From an uncultured Acinetobacter sp. (GTDB lineage: Bacteria; Cyanobacteriota; Vampirovibrionia; Gastranaerophilales; Gastranaerophilaceae): a stretch of 64,000 bases of DNA. The translations under genes and the position numbers were made by a program. Positions 52,639 through 60,986 of the stretch are shown here, piece after piece. Where the stretch lies: positions 16,259 to 80,258 of the forward strand of contig CAMZGT010000004.1 of the NCBI GenBank assembly GCA_947306495.1. The letters run 5' to 3'. The notes below the pieces were generated by a model, which saw nothing but the letters and a program-made list of their open reading frames with translations, was not told where the DNA came from and ran no database searches. The first letter of the stretch is position 1, and the number at the start of each line of letters is the position of its first letter.

Positions 52639-54294
52639 ATGTGTATGATTAACAAAATCGGCGTAGAAGACAACAGAACTAGTGTAAATAGCAAAGCTTT
52701 AACCCGCAGTCAACAAGAAGGGATGCAAAATCCAAACTTTAAAGGTCTGGGAGCGTTTGCGCTTGGCGGGATTCAGGCATGCGAGAGAATGCCTATGGTT
52801 AATGTTGCCGTCGTTGACATGTTATCAGCAATATTACCGAGAACTGTTGTCGAAAGTATGACAAACTGGTTTGCAGGTTTTGAAGCATTTAGAAGAGAGT
52901 CTTCCGGACTTCTTGTTAACTGCATGATTCCGAGTGTTATTACATTAGGAATAGCAAAACTGCTAAATCCGGCATTTATGCCAACAGGTATAAATATGTC
53001 AAGAAGTTGGGCTGATGGTGAATTAATTACAAAAATAGCATCCAGTTATTCAAACACTTCTTCAAAAGATAAAGCAGAAGGTACCATAGAGCATATCATT
53101 CAGAATATACACGGTTATGACGGAAGTAATTCTGTTCATTTCGGGGAAATTCTGGGTAATGACTTAAACAAATACGCTAAGGAGCTGGCAGAAATTTCCA
53201 GAGAAGATATCAGCCACTCTAAGATGAATAAAAAAGTTGGTAAGATAGCTAAAGAAATTATTGACAGAACTCACGTTGCCGAAAATATTACAGTTGATTC
53301 CGTTAAGACAACCGGAGTTAAATCAATGTTAACCGATACGGTTAAATTTTTGCATGAGTTCCAAAAATGCGGTGAAAAAGCTGATTTAACGGAATTCTCA
53401 AGAAAAGCAAGATACATGGTTAAAACAAAGAGCATCTTGGGTTTAATGGTTGTTTTACCTCTTGCAGCATCTATGCAATATATTAATCGTTGGATTACCG
53501 GAAAAGTTTCTGGAACAAAAGGTGCTCCGATATATGACGACTTTGCAAAAGGAAATAATATAGAAGAAAATCCGGCAGCAAAAGAAGGTTTGCTCAAACA
53601 GAAAATTATTTCTATATCATCAATGATAGGCGTAGGTTTGCTTTCTATGATGAAAATACCTTCAATGAAAATGCTTGAATTCAAAGGAATATTTCCTACA
53701 ATGGATCAGGCAAGAATAATTTCTACAACAACATTTGCATCACGTATGGCTGCTGCTGATGATAAAAATGAATTAGCAGAATCAACCATAAGGGATATTG
53801 CAACCTTCTGCGGTTTATATTTCTTTGGAGATTATGCAGCCAAAGGAATGGCAACATTTATGCAAAAGAAAACCGGAGTCAGCCTGCTTAATGAAACCAA
53901 ACCGTTAAAAGAAAATGCAAATATTGCTGAAAGATTTATTCATTGGGTTAAGGATGTAAACATAAAATCATCAGATGAACTTGTAAGCAAAACAAAAGAA
54001 TTGCTGAAAGGAGCAAAACCTACCGAAAAGCAAGCTAAGCTTATAGAAAAAGAACTTAAGCGGGCAACAAATCTCAGGGCGGGTTGCCAAGCAACTAATA
54101 TCGGTGTATCATTAGCATTGTTAGGGATTATTATTCCAATCTTCACTCGTCGAAATACAAAGAAAAAGCATGAAAAAATGCTAAAGATTGCCCAACAAAA
54201 TGAACAGGCTAAAACAGAACAGCAAAAAGAACCGATAACCCCTTTAAATGTGGAATATTCAAAGCTTACAAAAGGATTCAGGGCAGGAAAATAA
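52639..54294 (+). CDS. Uncharacterised multi-hydrophobic-segment protein, paralogue A (551 aa)
   Basis: No family recognised. A polar N-terminus with the short motif NPNFKG (near 32-37) leads into about five hydrophobic stretches (VNCMIPSVITLGIAKLL, LGLMVVLPLAASMQYI, ISSMIGVGLLSMMKI, LYFFGDYAAKG, NIGVSLALLGIIIPIF) separated by helical polar regions. The C-terminus is basic and charged. Paralogous to the next gene in the order and type of segments: KTKSI[LA]G followed by an x-x-N-x-[WY] stretch, GIFPT or GFWPS, and RLL/RMAAADDK-type helices. It lies 7 bp upstream of that gene. ATGs at 52639 and 52645 are both possible and neither has a ribosome site. Confidence 0.72.
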   Translation: MCMINKIGVEDNRTSVNSKALTRSQQEGMQNPNFKGLGAFALGGIQACERMPMVNVAVVDMLSAILPRTVVESMTNWFAGFEAFRRESSGLLVNCMIPSVITLGIAKLLNPAFMPTGINMSRSWADGELITKIASSYSNTSSKDKAEGTIEHIIQNIHGYDGSNSVHFGEILGNDLNKYAKELAEISREDISHSKMNKKVGKIAKEIIDRTHVAENITVDSVKTTGVKSMLTDTVKFLHEFQKCGEKADLTEFSRKARYMVKTKSILGLMVVLPLAASMQYINRWITGKVSGTKGAPIYDDFAKGNNIEENPAAKEGLLKQKIISISSMIGVGLLSMMKIPSMKMLEFKGIFPTMDQARIISTTTFASRMAAADDKNELAESTIRDIATFCGLYFFGDYAAKGMATFMQKKTGVSLLNETKPLKENANIAERFIHWVKDVNIKSSDELVSKTKELLKGAKPTEKQAKLIEKELKRATNLRAGCQATNIGVSLALLGIIIPIFTRRNTKKKHEKMLKIAQQNEQAKTEQQKEPITPLNVEYSKLTKGFRAGK

Positions 54295-54301
54295 ACAGTA
54301 A

Positions 54302-55945
54302 ATGAAAGTACAACAAATTTCAAAACAAAATATAAGCCAATCCCAACAACCTCAATTCAGGAGTGCTGTCGATTTAACCTTGCGTTATCTTGCAACAAAT
54401 CAAGCTGTTGGTGCAAACGGTGTTGACCTTGCATTTATGGTGTCTCCGCGGACCTTAAGCGATACGATAAGACGTGGCCCCGTTGCAGGGTTAGAAACCG
54501 GCAGAAGGGAAATGAGCGGAACAATAAACCATTCTTTAATCGGTGTATACGGATTAAGCGCAGGCGCACTGGTAGCTGCATTAATGGGCATTGACAGAAA
54601 ATACGGAACTAAAGCAAACAGCATGATGGCCGCTCCGGAAACAATTAATATTCTGGCTGAAAACAAAGTTAAGAATATGGATTCTCAAACAGAATATTTA
54701 AGGTCAGTATTAAAAAATGTTAAAGCTTATAACCCTTCTTCAAAGCTTGCTGATAAGGAAGGGTACATAAAGCTGGCTGATATATCAGAAGAATCTTTTA
54801 ATGAAATTGTAAAAATTCTTGATGAAGCTATAAATGATAAAAATATAAAATTCAAAATGTTCTCAATTAAAGGTGATCCTGAGTTTTACAAAATTTTAAA
54901 AAATAAAATAACCGAGAAAACCGGTGCTCAATCTCAATACGTTCTTGAATCTACAGAACGCAAAAGTGCTAAGAGTGTTACAACCCTCAGTACATTATTG
55001 GAAGACATTTTCAGGGTATCACAAGCATTTAACAAACCTAAGGTAATAGAAGCTTTCCAACAGCAATTGAAAAATAACAAAGGCATTTTAGAGAATGATT
55101 TTGTCAAAAAATTTGCAAGATACGGAAAAACAAAATCAATAGCAGGTTTTGCAATAGCATCCGGAATAGGAATGTCCATTCAGCCGATTAACATGTATTT
55201 GACAAAGAAAAAGACAGGACAAGATGGTTTTGTCGGTGTTGAAGGAAGGACTAAAGATAGCAGCGTCGGGTTTAAAGTTCTGAAAGGAGCTGCTTCAGCC
55301 GGCTTCTTTGCAATGGTCTTGGGAACTTTGCAAACAGGATTTAAAGGTTTTATGAAAAAGATGGCATTCACAGGATTTTGGCCGTCAATCAGTCAATTAA
55401 AAGGTATTTACGGTGTAACAATCGTATCAAGACTTCTGTCTGCAAGAGATAAAGATGAATTACGTGAAGCTTTAACAAAAGATACATTAGGCTTCTTAAG
55501 CTGGCTTGTACTTGGTGATTTTGTCAACAAAATTGTTGCGGAACGTTTTGATAAAAAACTTGAAAAACCTGTATTAAATGCAACAGAAGAGTTGAAAAAG
55601 AAAGGATATTGGAAGCGAATATTCCATTCAACTTTAAAGACAAGAGATGAAGTTCTTATTGAAACTCTTGCCGAATCTAATATTTCAACTACAAAAACAG
55701 AAAACGGCAAAAATGTAGCAAAAAATTTCAAGGAAATGCTTAAGGATCTTGATAAGCTTTCTCCTGAAGTTAAAAAGCTTGCCAGAAAACGTCTTAAAGT
55801 ATTAAACGGTGCACAAGCTGCTGGATATTTGTTCTCAGGTATTGTACTCGGTTTGGGAATTCCAAACTTAAATATATACGTAACTAATACTTTGGACAAA
55901 AAAAGAAAAGCAAAAGAAGCTGCTCTTAAAAAAGCTGAAAATTAA
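54302..55945 (+). CDS. Uncharacterised multi-hydrophobic-segment protein, paralogue B (547 aa)
   Basis: No family recognised. The N-terminus carries QPQFRSA (near 18-24). Hydrophobic segments include LIGVYGLSAGALVAALMGI, IAGFAIASGIGMSIQPINMY, SAGFFAMVLGTLQTGFKGF and YLFSGIVLGLGIPNLNIYV, so it is probably membrane-bound. Polar, lysine-rich helical stretches lie between them. Same architecture and several matching blocks as paralogue A. Adjacent tandem paralogues of equal size suggest a heteromeric complex. No signal peptide is evident. Confidence 0.72.
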   Translation: MKVQQISKQNISQSQQPQFRSAVDLTLRYLATNQAVGANGVDLAFMVSPRTLSDTIRRGPVAGLETGRREMSGTINHSLIGVYGLSAGALVAALMGIDRKYGTKANSMMAAPETINILAENKVKNMDSQTEYLRSVLKNVKAYNPSSKLADKEGYIKLADISEESFNEIVKILDEAINDKNIKFKMFSIKGDPEFYKILKNKITEKTGAQSQYVLESTERKSAKSVTTLSTLLEDIFRVSQAFNKPKVIEAFQQQLKNNKGILENDFVKKFARYGKTKSIAGFAIASGIGMSIQPINMYLTKKKTGQDGFVGVEGRTKDSSVGFKVLKGAASAGFFAMVLGTLQTGFKGFMKKMAFTGFWPSISQLKGIYGVTIVSRLLSARDKDELREALTKDTLGFLSWLVLGDFVNKIVAERFDKKLEKPVLNATEELKKKGYWKRIFHSTLKTRDEVLIETLAESNISTTKTENGKNVAKNFKEMLKDLDKLSPEVKKLARKRLKVLNGAQAAGYLFSGIVLGLGIPNLNIYVTNTLDKKRKAKEAALKKAEN

Positions 55946-55951
55946 TATTTT

Positions 55952-56617
55952 TTATATTTGTAATATTGCATAATGGCGTTTATTGGTACCATTTTCTTTT
56001 CTGTATGAATAAAATAAATCATTGTTACAAGAAGTACAAAAAGGACAAATATCGATTTTTTTTACCCCGGTTTCCAGAAGTTGACGGGCATTAATTTTTT
56101 TCAAATCTACGTTCTTATTTAAGAATAATCCGCCTTTGTCCTCAACTGTTGAAAGCAACTCCTCTTTAACATCATCGGAAACTTCATAACAGCAAACACC
56201 TATTGCAGGGCCTATTAACGCAATAACGTCTTTCGGATTTGTTCCCAGTTCATCTTTCATTTTTTCTATCGTTTTGACTCCGATTTTTGCTGCTGTTCCA
56301 CGCCATCCTGCATGTGAAACTGCACCAATTTTATTAATCGAATCATAGAATATTAATGGTGTACAATCAGCAAACCTTAAATAAACAGAAAATCCGGATT
56401 TAGGTATAATTAATGCATCAGTATCTAAATACTTCGTTTTTTGATTGATAATTTTAACATTACTGCTATGAGTTTGTTGAGGAGATATTTTTATATTTTC
56501 GGACAGAAAAAGCTTATCAATATCACACTCTCTTGTAGTAAACATTGCCATTTCCTTCTGCGGCAAAAAATCACTCTTTAAAACTTTTTGTTCATTATAG
56601 ATATCAAAATAAAACAT
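55952..56617 (-). CDS. pgeF: Laccase-domain protein, peptidoglycan editing factor
   Basis: 221-aa member of the YfiH/YlmD family (PgeF). VSHAGWRGTAAKIGVKTIEK has the conserved His of the metal site, IGPAIGVCCYEVSDDV the conserved Cys, and the C-terminal CPFCTSCNNDLFYSYRKE the typical ending. The E. coli member removes wrongly built L-Ser-containing peptidoglycan precursors; relatives act on nucleosides. It is cytosolic. Convergent with paralogue B, 6 bp apart and without a clear terminator. Confidence 0.93.
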   Translation of the reverse strand: MFYFDIYNEQKVLKSDFLPQKEMAMFTTRECDIDKLFLSENIKISPQQTHSSNVKIINQKTKYLDTDALIIPKSGFSVYLRFADCTPLIFYDSINKIGAVSHAGWRGTAAKIGVKTIEKMKDELGTNPKDVIALIGPAIGVCCYEVSDDVKEELLSTVEDKGGLFLNKNVDLKKINARQLLETGVKKIDICPFCTSCNNDLFYSYRKENGTNKRHYAILQI

Positions 56618-56683
56618 AAGATTATTATAATATGTTACCTATCAGATTTACAATATTTCATGTTGGTGTTAGTATTTAAAGGC

Positions 56684-56689
56684 TAATAT
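56684..56689 (+). promoter_or_regulatory. -10 box of aspS, leaderless start
   Basis: TAATAT (56684-56689) ends 7 nt before the ATG at 56697 and TTGGTG (56663-56668) may be the -35 element with a 15-nt spacer. A third in-frame ATG at 56706 follows GGAG at only 3 nt, so the leaderless start is preferred. Confidence 0.4.
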
Positions 56690-56696
56690 ATCAAGT

Positions 56697-58484
56697 ATGG
56701 AGATAATGAAATTGAAAACTAGTATGAAATCAACAAATTGCGGGGAATTAAACCTTAACAATTTAAATGAAGACGTAACGCTATGCGGTTGGGTTTCGAC
56801 GGTTCGGGACCTTGGCGGTATTTTATTTATAGAACTACGCGACAGAAGCGGATTTTTCCAACTTGTTGCCAATCCACAAGTCAATCCTGAAGTTCACGCA
56901 GTATTTTCAAAAGTTCGCAGTGAATATGTAATACAAGCAACTGGCAAGATTTCAAAAAGGCCTGAGGAAACGTATAATGAAAAATACCCTACAGGACAAG
57001 TAGAAATGTACCCAGCAGAAGTTAAAATTCTATCCGAATCTAAAGTTCTTCCTTTTGTTTTAGGAGATGAAAATGTTTCAGAGGATGTTCGTTTAAAATA
57101 TCGTTATCTTGACATAAGAAATGAAAAAATGCTAAATAACTTGAAAGTAAGACATAATATTGTCCAAGCTGTTAGAAATTACTTGAACAATAATGAATTT
57201 TTAGAAGTTGAAACTCCGATTTTAATTAAAACAACGCCGGAAGGTGCAAGAGATTATCTGGTTCCATCCCGTGTTCAGCCTGGTAAATTCTTTGCGCTTC
57301 CGCAATCACCGCAAATTTTCAAACAATTATTGATGGTTGGCGGAATTGAAAGATATTATCAAATTGCAAAATGTTTCCGTGACGAAGATTTGAGAGCTGA
57401 CAGACAACCTGAATTCACACAAATTGATATGGAATTGTCTTTTGTGCAACAACAAGACGTTATTAAAATGGTTGAAGGACTTCTTGTAGATGCATTTAAA
57501 GCCGCTGGAGTTGACATTAAACCTCCGTTTATTCAAATGCCTTGGCAAGAAGCTATGGACAGATACGGTTCAGATAAGCCCGATACAAGATTCGGTTTAG
57601 AATTATTTGACATTGGCGACATTATATTGGAATCTAATTTTGATATAGTTAAAAATACTCTTCTTAACGGAGGTATCGTTCGAGGTATCAAAATTGAAGG
57701 CGGCGCTAAGTATTCAAGAAAAGATATTGATGATATTACAAAACTTGCAGTATCATATGGTGCTAAGGCATTAGCAAATATTATTTACCAAGAAGACGGC
57801 ACTGCAAAATCTCCTGTTCTGAAGTTCGTTACAGAAGAACAAGCTAGAGCTATTCAAGAAAGAGCAGGAGCAAAAGCCGGTGATATTATATTCTTCGTTG
57901 CTGATAAACCAAAACTTGTTTATGACGTTATGGGCAGATTGAGATTGCATTTTGGTAAATCATTAAATCTAATAGATGAAAATAAACACAATTTATTATG
58001 GGTTGTGGACTTCCCAATGTTTGAATACTCAGACGAAGAAGGCAGATATATGGCAATGCACCACCCATTCACATCTCCGAACTTGGATGATTTAGATAAG
58101 CTTGACAGCGGCGATTTGGGCAATGTTAAATCAATTGCTTATGATATTGTATATAACGGAACAGAGTTGGGTGGCGGTTCAGTCAGAATTCACTCATCCG
58201 AAGTTCAAAAGAAGATATTCAAAGCTCTTGGTCTAACAGAAGAAGAAGCTACAGAAAAATTCGGATTTATGGTTAACGCTCTTCAATATGGCACACCGCC
58301 TCATGCCGGTCTTGCAATCGGCTTGGATAGGTTAGTTGCACTATTATGCAGAACTGATTCTATTCGTGACGTTATTGCATTCCCTAAAAACGCAAGTGCA
58401 AAATGTTTAATGTCAGACGCTCCAGGGGAAGCATCACTTCAACAAATGAGAGAACTGCACATTAAAAGTACAGTTATGAAATAA
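56697..58484 (+). CDS. aspS: Aspartyl-tRNA synthetase
   Basis: 595-aa bacterial-type AspRS. An N-terminal OB-fold (about 15-110) is followed by class II motif 1 (EVETPILIKTTPEGARDYLVP), motif 2 (FRDEDLRADRQPEFTQIDME), an inserted GAD domain (about 300-425) and motif 3 (HAGLAIGLDRLVALL). It charges tRNA-Asp; given gatB in the window it may also serve Asp-tRNA-Asn (inference). The GAD-type insertion is typical of bacterial enzymes. Convergent with the next gene, separated by a hairpin. Confidence 0.97.
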   Translation: MEIMKLKTSMKSTNCGELNLNNLNEDVTLCGWVSTVRDLGGILFIELRDRSGFFQLVANPQVNPEVHAVFSKVRSEYVIQATGKISKRPEETYNEKYPTGQVEMYPAEVKILSESKVLPFVLGDENVSEDVRLKYRYLDIRNEKMLNNLKVRHNIVQAVRNYLNNNEFLEVETPILIKTTPEGARDYLVPSRVQPGKFFALPQSPQIFKQLLMVGGIERYYQIAKCFRDEDLRADRQPEFTQIDMELSFVQQQDVIKMVEGLLVDAFKAAGVDIKPPFIQMPWQEAMDRYGSDKPDTRFGLELFDIGDIILESNFDIVKNTLLNGGIVRGIKIEGGAKYSRKDIDDITKLAVSYGAKALANIIYQEDGTAKSPVLKFVTEEQARAIQERAGAKAGDIIFFVADKPKLVYDVMGRLRLHFGKSLNLIDENKHNLLWVVDFPMFEYSDEEGRYMAMHHPFTSPNLDDLDKLDSGDLGNVKSIAYDIVYNGTELGGGSVRIHSSEVQKKIFKALGLTEEEATEKFGFMVNALQYGTPPHAGLAIGLDRLVALLCRTDSIRDVIAFPKNASAKCLMSDAPGEASLQQMRELHIKSTVMK

Positions 58485-58508
58485 ACAATTAAGATAATCC
58501 CAGTTATA

Positions 58509-58540
58509 AAAATGATGAGGTGATATCACTTCATCATTTT
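58509..58540. terminator. Bidirectional terminator after aspS
   Basis: 16-bp arms (58509-58524 and 58525-58540) meet without a spacer and have one mismatch; an A-run starts the left arm and a T-run ends the right arm. Confidence 0.8.
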
Positions 58541-58541
58541 A

Positions 58542-59540
58542 TTATTTGCTGCCCCAGCTAAATACAGAATCAACAGCATTATTGATATATGTCTTAATTG
58601 CTTCCATTTCTGTATTTATAGCTTCAAGTTCCGTTGATAAATCATTCATTTCAAGATCAAGCCAACTTTCTTTTTCTGAGATTCTGGCCTTTTCAGCATT
58701 GTACCAAGCCGTAATTTCTTCTCTTGCATCGGAATCAGTTCTTTCCTGAACATAATCTTGCATTATAAAATAAGTCAAACTTGTATTCGGATCATAGTTA
58801 CCATACTCATCTACTTCCGCCAATTGGAAAATTCCTGATACCAACGCATCACCCATATAGTCAGGATTTGTAGCCATATCATTATTATATTCCGTTGTCC
58901 ATCCATTTGCCGCAGCAGCAATAAAGATTGGGTAGAAGAAATCTACAACTTGTTTAAGTTTTTCTGTGTATGCTTCAGAATTGTCTTCTGTAATTTTTTC
59001 ACCTGTACTTTCACCGGACAATGTGTTTATTAATGTTGCCAAATATGATGATTCGATTTCTTCTCCGTCATGTATTTTCTTAACAATATCAGGTGTAAAT
59101 CCAGGTAATAATTCCGCAATAATTGCAGGTATTTGGTCTTTTGAAAAAGTAGAACCCTTCCCTAATGAATTCATACAGTCATCGCCTAAAACTTTTTTTA
59201 GAATAGATGCATATTCATTATTCATAATAACCATACCGTTTGTATCGGTTAGAATCATATTATTTGCTTCTTTTAAAGGTTTAGATTTGTCCCAAATTGC
59301 CATTGCTGTCTGCACAGAGCCATACCCCATAAGATAACCGTAAGTTATCTTGTTATACTTACCATTGTCATAATACGCTATTTTTTTAGATTGCAACCTG
59401 CTTTGATATTCCTGTGCAAGATTAGTTTGTTCTCTTGTTAATGCCAACTTTTCCGATGCATCGATAGAGATACCCAACTCTACGTCTGCTTTGCGAGCGG
59501 TTAATGTTAAAAGTCTAATTTGTGAAATGGCTAATCCCAT
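58542..59540 (-). CDS. MG-signature helical protein under a sigma-28 promoter (332 aa)
   Basis: MGLAISQIRLLTLTARKADVE and the C-terminal LDLEMNDLSTELEAINTEM followed by NNAVDSVFSWGS match the termini of the 535-aa and 110-aa proteins. The middle (about 75-280) is a soluble region unlike theirs, with AIIAELLPGFTPDIVKKIHDG and VQERTDSDAREEITAWYNAE. No signal peptide or membrane segment. A textbook sigma-28 promoter lies about 100 bp upstream, pointing to expression with late flagellar genes; secretion through the flagellar exporter is the natural inference. GGAAAG lies before the ATG. It is divergent from the AAA+ pair. Confidence 0.75.
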   Translation of the reverse strand: MGLAISQIRLLTLTARKADVELGISIDASEKLALTREQTNLAQEYQSRLQSKKIAYYDNGKYNKITYGYLMGYGSVQTAMAIWDKSKPLKEANNMILTDTNGMVIMNNEYASILKKVLGDDCMNSLGKGSTFSKDQIPAIIAELLPGFTPDIVKKIHDGEEIESSYLATLINTLSGESTGEKITEDNSEAYTEKLKQVVDFFYPIFIAAAANGWTTEYNNDMATNPDYMGDALVSGIFQLAEVDEYGNYDPNTSLTYFIMQDYVQERTDSDAREEITAWYNAEKARISEKESWLDLEMNDLSTELEAINTEMEAIKTYINNAVDSVFSWGSK

Positions 59541-59640
59541 TTTTCTTTCCTTTATTTATCCCTTTTGTTTCTCATTCTTCAACAAATCGACCTATGTGAA
59601 GAGAGGGTTTGAGTGGAGATGTTCCACTTATTTTACATGT

Positions 59641-59667
59641 ATATCGGCATTTCTTTCAAAAACTTTA
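59641..59667 (-). promoter_or_regulatory. Flagellar sigma-28 (FliA) promoter of the 332-aa gene
   Basis: On the minus strand TAAAGTTT (59660-59667), exactly 11 nt, GCCGATAT (59641-59648); one base from the FliA consensus GCCGATAA. Predicted start near 59634 gives a leader of about 95 nt. Confidence 0.75.
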
Positions 59668-59726
59668 GGATTTTTATTCGTTTTTATTCAAATTGTTACA
59701 AAACTTAACAAAAGTGTTAGCCTATG

Positions 59727-59756
59727 GCAATTTTTGCTATGGATTTGTTTTATACA
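59727..59756 (+). promoter_or_regulatory. GCAATTTT-class promoter of the AAA+ pair
   Basis: GCAATTTT (59727-59734), 16 nt, TATACA (59751-59756), with TTGTTACAAAACTTAACAAAA upstream at about 59693-59713. The leader of about 45 nt ends in AAGGAG, 7 nt before the ATG at 59808. Confidence 0.5.
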
Positions 59757-59807
59757 TGATAGATAGAAAAATGTGTGTAAAAAATATTGTGTATAAGGAG
59801 TGCTCAA

Positions 59808-60974
59808 ATGAATGAAGTAGCAAGTGTTTCAAGCGGTTTTGTAAATCCGAATCCACCAAAACCGCCAATAAATATTCCTGGTTCTGTCTTATATAACAGA
59901 CCAAACTTTAAAGCTGCTCAAAACAATGACAATATTGATGCATTCATAAAAGAACAAGAAAAAGCTCGAAAAAGTGCGAAAAAACAGCAATATTTCAGCA
60001 ATTTCGTTTTAGGCTCAATTGCATTAGGCAGTTTAGGTGCACTTGCAATATACGGACACCAGTTAGGCTGGTTCAAGCATTTCAAACTGGATTTTAAAGA
60101 TTTAACAAATGAAAAAACTTTGGATCAAATGGCTTTACCGAAAAGTCAAAAAAGCACTGCTAATCGTATAACAACAAGAATTGAGAATTATGCTGAAATG
60201 ATAAAAAAGGGTGGCAAAAAAGGCAGTGCAATGCTATTTTATGGTCCTCCCGGTACGGGTAAAAATACTTTTGCATATGGTATAGCTAAAAAATTTCCTA
60301 ATGCTAAATTTATTGAAATGGATATATCAAAAATGAATTCTATGTGGCGTGGGGAATCAGAGAAAAATGCTCTAGGCACTATGGAAGCAGCTGTTAAATA
60401 TGCAAATAAACATCCTAAAGAAAAAATATTTGTATTCATTGATGAAATCGATTCCGTAATGATGAAAGATGCTGGTGTTAACGGCAAAATGTCAAATGAC
60501 ATGTTAAACGCATTTAAGAAAGGTTTTAATAAGCTTACAGATCAGGAAAACATTGTAGTTATTGGAGCAACAAACCTACATATAAATCCTGAAAAAGCTA
60601 TGGCTGACGGAAAATTTCTTGATAGTGCAATGCTAGACAGGTTTGCACAAAAAGTTCTTGTAGATTTACCAACTAAAGAACAAATATTAGAGTGTGTCAG
60701 CAAATTCTATAACAGTTCTGAAAGAGATATGATTGATGCTGCACTAAAAGATAATAAAGATGCAAGATGGGATAAAATTGCAGAATTTTTATCTGATAAA
60801 AAGCACAGTACTTCGTTTAGAAAATTAACTGATATTTTAGGCAGTGCAGCTGAAAGTACTCCTGTCGGTAAAAATGTTACTTTTGAAGAAATTGCAAACG
60901 CAATAAAAGAACATCAACAAAACTTGAATGCAAGTGATGCAGAAATTCAAGCTCTTATAAACTCATTGAAATAA
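59808..60974 (+). CDS. Membrane-anchored AAA+ ATPase with altered Walker A (388 aa)
   Basis: Polar N-terminus with the motif RPNFKAA (near 31-37), one membrane segment (FVLGSIALGSLGALAIYG, near 65-82), then a single AAA+ domain. Walker A reads GPPGTGKN (146-153), with Asn where Ser/Thr normally binds Mg; Walker B is VFIDEID; ATNLHINPE and LDRFAQK (likely arginine finger) follow. It resembles classical AAA proteins of the FtsH/SpoVK kind, without a protease domain. The frame extends to a TTG at 59787, but AAGGAG 7 nt before 59808 sets the start. The next gene, 12 bp on, is a second AAA+ protein with a canonical Walker A. Confidence 0.82.
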   Translation: MNEVASVSSGFVNPNPPKPPINIPGSVLYNRPNFKAAQNNDNIDAFIKEQEKARKSAKKQQYFSNFVLGSIALGSLGALAIYGHQLGWFKHFKLDFKDLTNEKTLDQMALPKSQKSTANRITTRIENYAEMIKKGGKKGSAMLFYGPPGTGKNTFAYGIAKKFPNAKFIEMDISKMNSMWRGESEKNALGTMEAAVKYANKHPKEKIFVFIDEIDSVMMKDAGVNGKMSNDMLNAFKKGFNKLTDQENIVVIGATNLHINPEKAMADGKFLDSAMLDRFAQKVLVDLPTKEQILECVSKFYNSSERDMIDAALKDNKDARWDKIAEFLSDKKHSTSFRKLTDILGSAAESTPVGKNVTFEEIANAIKEHQQNLNASDAEIQALINSLK

Positions 60975-60986
60975 AAGGAAATGCAA

